A DNA stretch of 64,000 bases, from assembly GCA_021234155.1 (NCBI GenBank), contig JAJEKV010000087.1, positions 3,777,242 through 3,841,241 of the forward strand. Reading direction: 5' to 3'. The translations under genes were made by a program, and so were the position numbers. The stretch is from Isoetes taiwanensis. Its lineage: Eukaryota > Streptophyta > Lycopodiopsida > Isoetales > Isoetaceae. Position 1 is the first letter of the stretch, and every line of letters begins with the position of its first letter. The notes under the pieces were generated by a model. It ran no database searches. It was not told the DNA's origin and saw only the letters and a program-made list of their open reading frames with translations. Shown piece by piece: positions 58,233 to 64,000 of the stretch.

Positions 58233-59300
58233 TTAAGAAGGTTGCTTATTTGATCTGCTCCTACACATCGGCAAACTGCTTGTCATTTCCTGCTCCACAA
58301 CTGCTCCAAGTCGTCGTGCTACCTCATTGTCTACATCTGGATGAACAAGGTGCAAAGGCCCTTTATTTTCAGGCAGACTACTGCTCAGCCAAGGAGCATC
58401 ATTGAAGACAAGCTCTTTTACAGGCATCAGATATCCAGAGGCATCAGGCATGTAAACTAATTCAAGAATCGCTCTATTATTATCAGTAGCTTCTTATGGT
58501 AATGATTCTGCAATGATCTCAATAAGTTTTAATACCAAGTTAAGTTGTTTTGCTGCTAGACTGCTCCCTTTCAATTCCTTTGCTATACGCTGGAGGACAT
58601 TAATGTAATCAATTTGCCCGAAAGTCTCTCGGACGCCCAAACTACGTAAATGCAACTTAGGTTGCATTCTGCCATATCCGCCAATGGCATTGCGCCATCT
58701 GGCTAAGGTTCTCTTCCGGAACTTCTGTGAAGCTGAAGAGCAGCGGCAGTTCTTGAAATTACTTGGATTTACCTCTCATTACGGCGATTTACCTCTCATT
58801 ACGGCCATCTACCTCTCATTAGATGCTTTCTACCCTCGATTACGAAGTTTTTACCCCGATTGAGGCGAGAATGCAACCTAAGTTGCATCCGCGTTATAAG
58901 AATGGCGGTTCTTGCCGATTCAGTCATCCACCGCCTCCGGCTCCGTAGCGTCGGCGAGGGATTCCTCCACGGGAATCGGCGATAACTGCCATTCTATATC
59001 TGAAACGATGTCTTGAACTGTTCAAGCATTGGTGGGACCTTATGAAGGTAGGGAAAAAAGTCTTCTGTTGTGCCAAAGGCTACTTCTCCTGGTAGAACGA
59101 ACCTATCATCCACCCAAATACATGGCAATCCATCAAACATTGACTGCATTACAGACACGTATTCAGATGCAACATAATATTCAAGTGCATTATAAATGTC
59201 AATGATCTGTTTCGACAGAATCTCTTTTAACTCCATGAGTGTATTCGTTCCAGGGTGTTATCCCTCTCATAATTAGGCGAAATAGCCTCTACCTCAACAT
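58233..59300 (-). pseudogene. Sacsin/NO VEIN-like protein fragment
   Basis: On the minus strand, 59236-58994 reads LKEILSKQIIDIYNALEYYV, LPCIWVDDRFVLPGEVAFG and YLHKVPPMLEQFKTSF. After an insertion, LGVRETFGQIDYINVLQRIA (about 58650), SLAAKQLNLVLKLIEIIAES, a stop, YMPDASGYLMPVKELVFNDA and LHLVHPDVDNEVARRLG follow (to about 58290). The words WVxDxFVxPxxxAF, LGVRxxF, LVFNDAPWL and HPD(I/V)xNxVAxRLG are characteristic of sacsin-repeat proteins, large chaperone-like proteins with ATPase modules. Only a small part of one repeat is present, with an in-frame stop and a MITE-like insertion, so it is a pseudogene. Confidence 0.65.
58649..58990. mobile_element. MITE-like insertion(s) in the sacsin-like fragment
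   Basis: The 58654-58892 part has inverted ends ATGCAACTTAGGTTGCATTC and its complement, each itself palindromic. It contains three tandem copies of TACCTCTCATTACGG-type units at about 58770-58820. The adjoining 58902-58985 has a second inverted pair (AGAATGGCGGTTCTTGCCGA and its diverged complement). Together they separate two contiguous parts of the sacsin-like reading frame. Confidence 0.55.
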
Positions 59301-59736
59301 TACCGCTGCAAAAAGATTCTGCGGGGAGCTTAAGGGCGCCGCTCCGCCAAACCTGGGACGTTTCCTGCCTTATAAATTAGATGGATTTTAACACTAGTTT
59401 TGAAGGTAACTGTTTATTACGGATTTCTAACCTAATGGCTTTAGATGTTGAACTTCAAAACATATAAAAATTGGCTGAAACAATGATCAATCTAAATGAC
59501 CCAAATCCGACTATGATCCATCTATGTTCAGAGTTAGACCATTCGAAATTCCTGAGAGCTTTTACGAAAAAATCAGGTTAGCTTAGCTTCGCATGAAGAT
59601 ACGCGTTACAATAAGAATGTCGCAGTTCTAAAATTAGTCAGGGCACGTGATAATTAATAGAGACCATACCATGCCGCCTAGAAAAGGTCTTTCATAAAAC
59701 AGTTAACCTTTATTTCATGGAACCTTTATTTCATGG

Positions 59737-61266
59737 ATGCTTCCTTTATATATAGTTTCTTACCTCACCAAGAGGAGATGGAGAGAAGTAGATCTGGTGA
59801 AAGTGCTAGCTTCCATGATTTCGTTTTCCACGTTTTTTACTCACGTTGATCCACAAGAAACAAATGTAGCATCCATTTTTGAGGAAGATAAGTTTTCTGA
59901 CAGAAACGATCCTTTACAAGAAACAAAGGCAGCAGGGATTCTTGAGGAAAGTAAGGTTGTTGAGAAAAATGATCCTTTACAAGAAGCAAAGGCAGAAGTA
60001 ATTCTTGAGGAAAATAAACTTGCTCAGTGTGATGAGGATCTTGCTCTTGCAGTCAACTCTAATAAGATTGCTTCATATGCCTTAGAAAAAGAATTGGGAG
60101 ATTGTAACAGAGCAGCCTCTGTGAGAAAAAGGGCAGTGGAATTGAGGGCTGGAAGGTCATTGGAAGGGCTACCAACATTAGGGCTAGATTATGCATCTGT
60201 TCTGGGCCAATGTTGTGAAATGGTAATTGGGTATGTGCAGATCCCTGTTGGTGTTGCAGGACCCTTGATATTGGATGGTATGGAATATATGATTCCCATG
60301 GCCACCACTGAAGGTTGTCTTGTGGCAAGCACTAACAGAGGTTGCAAGGCCATATCTCAATCTGGTGGAGCTTCCAGTATTCTTCTACAGGATGGAATGA
60401 CCAGAGCTCCTGTAGTGAAATTTGCATCCATCAAGCGCGCCTCGGAGCTCAAGTTCTACTTAGAAGATGAGCAAAACTTTCATACCATATGCTCCTTGTT
60501 CGATCAAACAAGCCAGTTTGCCAGGTTGCAACATATCAAATGTTCTCTCGCTGGTCTATATGCATATCTGAGATTTACTTGCTCAACAGGTGATGCAATG
60601 GGAATGAACATGGTATCAAAAGGTGTTCAGAATGTTCTTGACCATCTTAAACACCTTTTCCCAGACATGGAAGTTGTCAGCATATCTAGCAACTTTTGTG
60701 CAGATAAAAAGGCCACAGCAGTAAACTGGTTAGAAGGTAGAGGCAAATCTGTAGTGTGTGAGGCTATTATAAAAGAGGAAGTGGTAACCAAGGTTCTTAA
60801 GACTTCAGTATCAGCTCTTGTGCAAGCCAATATTGCAAAAAACCTTGTTGGATCTGCCATGGCTGGAGCCCTAGGTGGTTACAATGCGCATGCTTCTAAC
60901 ATTGTATCTGCTATTTTTATAGCAACTGGTCAGGATCCTGCTCAGAATGTTGAAAGCTCACATTGCATTACACTTATGGAATCTGTAAATAATGGGCATG
61001 ACTTGCATGTTTCTGTTAGCATGCCATCAATTGAGGTCGGCACGGTCGGTGGTGGAACAAAACTTGCTTCCCAAGCAGCTTGTTTGAATTTGCTTGGAGT
61101 GAAAGGGGCTAATATAGAATCACCTGGTATGAATGCACAAACCTTGGCAAAGATTGTTGCAGCTGGAGTCCTTGCTGGAGAGCTCTCCCTTATGGCTGCA
61201 CTAGCTGAGGGCCAACTTGTAAAGAGCCACATGAAGTACAATCGATCTACTCCAAGTTTCCTATAA
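59737..61266 (+). CDS. HMGR: 3-hydroxy-3-methylglutaryl-CoA reductase (HMGR), single exon
   Basis: A 509-residue frame covering the whole catalytic domain of class I HMGR, which makes mevalonate from HMG-CoA with NADPH, the committing step of the cytosolic isoprenoid pathway. Visible motifs are [34 protein letters not shown] (catalytic E192), [30 protein letters not shown] (K324), [19 protein letters not shown] (D400), [12 protein letters not shown] and [11 protein letters not shown] (H498). S504 is at the conserved kinase site. Plant HMGRs usually have two N-terminal membrane helices and about three introns. Here there are no introns, and the N-terminus ([16 protein letters not shown]) looks shortened, with no convincing helix. 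Residues 38-99 are three copies of a 20-21-residue acidic unit. A second in-frame ATG is at 59815 (M27). All four catalytic residues are intact. It may be a retrocopy or a genuinely intronless gene. Confidence 0.9.
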   Translation: MLPLYIVSYLTKRRWREVDLVKVLASMISFSTFFTHVDPQETNVASIFEEDKFSDRNDPLQETKAAGILEESKVVEKNDPLQEAKAEVILEENKLAQCDEDLALAVNSNKIASYALEKELGDCNRAASVRKRAVELRAGRSLEGLPTLGLDYASVLGQCCEMVIGYVQIPVGVAGPLILDGMEYMIPMATTEGCLVASTNRGCKAISQSGGASSILLQDGMTRAPVVKFASIKRASELKFYLEDEQNFHTICSLFDQTSQFARLQHIKCSLAGLYAYLRFTCSTGDAMGMNMVSKGVQNVLDHLKHLFPDMEVVSISSNFCADKKATAVNWLEGRGKSVVCEAIIKEEVVTKVLKTSVSALVQANIAKNLVGSAMAGALGGYNAHASNIVSAIFIATGQDPAQNVESSHCITLMESVNNGHDLHVSVSMPSIEVGTVGGGTKLASQAACLNLLGVKGANIESPGMNAQTLAKIVAAGVLAGELSLMAALAEGQLVKSHMKYNRSTPSFL

Positions 61267-62098
61267 CAGCAGTTCCTGCTCTTGTAACTATAAGCAAATT
61301 TTTTATAAACTTTTGAAAGCAATCAATATAGTTGATTTCTGGAAAGTGAATCTACTTCTTTTGGTGATTATTAAAACAGAAAATGCTATATCCTAAGGAC
61401 AATCTTATGAACAGCCATGTTTGTCATGGATACAAATGTAACAGATCTAACACTGTTATTTTAGGGCAGGAAAACAGACAGACGCCCTGGTTCGTCTAGG
61501 GTTCCATTTTGCATCTGCAAGCGTCTTCTATAGTTCTTATGTTAGCTAAACTCTTCTGTAGTTCGTCGGGGGGATCAACGAATCAAGGATCGATCTGAAA
61601 CCCTTCGCCGTATCCTCTATAATTTCACTATGATCGTTGTAGCCTCTCATGAACGCCAAAAAAAACTCATGTGCCGTTGCCTATGGGTTGCGATAGTCTT
61701 ATTTAACAACCATGGTCGTGTTTGAACCAAGCATGAAATAAAAAAACTAGTCAAAAGCACGTTTGATTATTTTTTATAGAAATTACATGTTTTGATAAAA
61801 AAATTTTGCCCCTAGTCCTCAAAGTTCCTATCTCCAGCTTGTTTTCCATATGGAAAGCACCCAAACCGGCAAAATAGGGTGAAAAATCTGAAGCAACATC
61901 TATCACCGTGCAAGCAGATTTGAATTCTGGTTTGCATCGAATTATGATACACTCTCAAAGAATAAATACATGGAGTAGCTACACAAAACTAACTTATAAG
62001 CTACACATGCCTAGTCTGGCCATATTAGGAGGACATTCCGGTACCACCCATTTAAAAGAAATGCAAGAGGATGGTTAGAGCAAGATTATCAGTCCATT
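61267..62098. other. Downstream of HMGR, nothing recognised
   Basis: There is no long A-run after the HMGR stop codon that would mark a recent retrocopy. AT-rich, no further coding motif. Confidence 0.4.
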
Positions 62099-62975
62099 CA
62101 AACACCGAAATCGGGCAATGGGCACATTTTGCATTGGTTAAACATCATGGGCGTGTTGCTTCCAGCAGATAACAATTGGGAAAGGAAGTGGTCTACCCCA
62201 CCAAAGGAATTCATCATACCAACCTTGTTGATACAGTGTTGCCCTTCTTGGCATCTATCCCAGACAATAGATAAGTTTTGGGGAAGAAGACACAACTTCG
62301 AAGATACAAAAACAACATTATTTCCTTCCGGGCTTTTTGCAATGCTGCAATCACGACTTGAAAGGCAATATTGGTCCTGTGCTAAAGATAAGCATGATAA
62401 GTATGCCTACCAAGTTGGAAATGGTTCAATCGCATTTGAGATACATAACATTGTTGTCATAATTAAACCCGGAGGTCCTACTAATAAATGGATGGATCAC
62501 GCAATGATATAGAGTTAGGTTGCGCCCATTAAACGCTGGTAGAGGAAGTTATTGATCCAAAAGTGGTTAAGCAGCCATCAAAAGAGGATCCAGATTGCAC
62601 AGTGCCATTGATGGGCATCAAAATAATGCTCAAGTTACATGGCCTCAAATTCAAGTTTAAATAGAAGAGACAGTCGCAATCATCAATTGTAGATATTTTG
62701 CTGCCTTCAGAAAGTATTGAGCATGGAGAAAAGGTGCTACAGAAACTAGAAAACATAAGGCTTGAAGTTGGAATACAAGCATCAAGCAATCATGCTAACA
62801 ACTTTCGAAATTATTTTGAAGTCTTTGAAAAAGGTGGAACAATGTGCATCTTTTTTTAGCGAACCCAATAACGAAAATCCGTTGCCAAAGAAAGTTGGGT
62901 ATTTCAAGAACCAACGAATGAATCCAGCTTATGAGAAGAAGGATGCATATTGTTACATCTTTAACTTTTGGTAAA
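62099..62975 (+). pseudogene. Possible COR/ROCO-like fragment, decayed
   Basis: The frame at 62110-62512 reads HILHWLNIMGVLLPADNNWE, RKWSTPPKEFIIPTLLIQCC, TLFPSGLFAMLQSRLERQYW and AFEIHNIVVIIKPGG, then a stop. Later frames continue with EEVIDPKVVKQPSKEDPDCT, VPLMGIKIMLKLHGLKFKFK and ILLPSESIEHGEKVLQKLEN. The pattern (hLxxhGVLLP, FIIPxLL, FPxGLFxxLxxRL) resembles the COR dimerisation domain of ROCO GTPases, but I am not certain. Repeated stops after 62512 make it a pseudogene. Confidence 0.3.
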
Positions 62976-63252
62976 TATCCAATGGAGCTTCATAATCTTC
63001 AATTGATAATTTGAGTGTTTCTTGTAGTATTCCACTTGGGAAGCATAGCCTTGGGGAGATGATACATGGGGAGCAAGCAGTTAGATTTTAAGAATTTAGC
63101 TTAACTGATAGGGCAACACATGACGAGTATAACAATGAGCATTGGATAAAAAGAAATCATTATCTAAACTATATAATTGTGATAGGCAAGATTCTTTTGG
63201 AATATGCTATACAAATTCTCATTTGATTTATTGACACGTTAGCTTATCTGTT

Positions 63253-63585
63253 TGTAACACATTTAAGCTAAATTTTTAACACGTGTCCTCAAATACTTGT
63301 GGTTCAAATAAGTTACAAACATTTAAGCTAAATTTTTAACACGTGTCCTCAAATACTTGTGGTTCAAATAAGTTACAAACATTTAAGCTAAATTTTTAAC
63401 ACGTGTCCTCAAATACTTGTGGTTCAAATAAGTTACAAACATTTAAGCTAAATTTTTAACACGTGTCTCAAATACTTGTGGTTCAAATAAAAAACAAATA
63501 CTTGTGGTTCAAATAAGTTACAAACATTTAAGCTAAATTTTTAACACGTGTCTCAAATACTTGTGGTTCAAATAAAAAACAATCG
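63253..63585. repeat. 60-bp tandem repeat, five units, each with a G-box
   Basis: Unit words are ACATTTAAGCTAAATTTTTA, ACACGTGTCCTC, AAATACTTGTGGTTCAAATA and AGTTACAA. The first four units are spaced exactly 60 bp. The last two have ACACGTGTCTC (one C lost) and an inserted AAAAAACAAATACTTGTGGT partial duplicate. Every unit carries ACACGTGTC, a G-box/ABRE-type bZIP site. Confidence 0.9.
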
Positions 63586-64000
63586 GATTTAGATCCGTAA
63601 TCAATTGGATGCGAAATTTGCATCTTAGAAGGGCGCCTGCTTTTCGCCGCTGGAGATGGCTTCTAATCCTTCCGTTGCTAGGTTTGGTGCAAAAGGTAAG
63701 GCCGCCGTTGTTGAATCGAGAGCAGGTGCTTCGAGAGTCTGTTGCACTCTGTTCAATATTGGGGTTTGAATAATCCATGGGCTCTGTTCAATAATCCAGT
63801 TGCCCTCGAATCTTATAATCCACTATTGAATCTTATATTGCACTGGAGGCAGGTCTTATATCCTGCTATTGAATCGAAATAGGTCACATTTGGTGGGCAT
63901 CGAGATTTGAATCTTTGCTTTCTCAAGCATGCAAAGCTCTGCTTTATCAACGAAATCGACACTGTTGAGCTTAGACTGCATGTTATTCTATTGTTGTGAG
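63586..64000. other. Right end of window, nothing recognised
   Basis: A short open frame on the minus strand (63533-63778) has no recognisable motif. Confidence 0.35.

Noticed and set aside
58649-58990. Interpreting the insert in the sacsin-like fragment as a normal intron
   Set aside because: It has no GT/AG borders at the junctions and contains strong inverted repeats, so a MITE-like insertion is preferred, though target duplications were not resolved.

Overview
This is eukaryotic DNA from a large, transposon-rich land-plant nuclear genome. The evidence is a plant-type RING-H2 (ATL) gene, an HMG-CoA reductase with plant-type catalytic motifs, AP2/ERF and pentatricopeptide (PPR) fragments, a multi-exon Ulp1-like protease, and plant-type Helitron, LINE and Ty3/gypsy remnants. 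The PPR style and the abundance of decayed elements would suit a fern or another seed-free or gymnosperm lineage, but that is a guess. Only two genes look intact: the ATL RING-H2 gene (40179-41192, +) and the HMGR-like gene (59737-61266, +). Neither shows an intron.

Left third (1-21.9 kb): a decayed LINE ORF1 (DUF4283-like, -), a 5'-truncated Ty3/gypsy pol with a fold-back MITE in its RNase H region, a Cys-rich transposon-type exon and a G/T-rich block. Next comes one dead Helitron on the minus strand (about 6.03 to at least 21.84 kb). Its Rep/helicase gene is split by a 10.8 kb TIR element (7504-18290) inserted in the helicase P-loop. Removing that element with one copy of its 3-bp target duplication restores the reading frame. 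The inserted element is non-coding and made largely of satellites, including about 2 kb of a 19-bp repeat and a 3 kb palindromic/tandem complex.

Middle (22-39 kb): a multi-exon gene ending in an Ulp1/C48 protease domain (minus strand, one frameshift and one upstream stop). Two copies of an LTR-retrotransposon-like repeat follow. The second copy is split by a 3.65 kb PIF/Harbinger-type element (33999-37652) that carries two PPR gene fragments.

Right (39-64 kb): the ATL gene, several fold-back elements, two minus-strand LINE remnants ending in a conserved hairpin plus a variable microsatellite tail, a pair of TA-flanked MITEs, a dead AP2/ERF gene next to a second Helitron-like 3' end, a dead sacsin-like gene carrying a MITE-like insertion, the HMGR gene, a weak COR-like pseudogene and a 60-bp tandem repeat with a G-box in each unit.

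No bacterial-type operon, CRISPR array, rRNA gene or complete tRNA gene was seen. The genes do not form a pathway; the window is mostly a record of nested transposition. All alignments and identity counts were made by eye.
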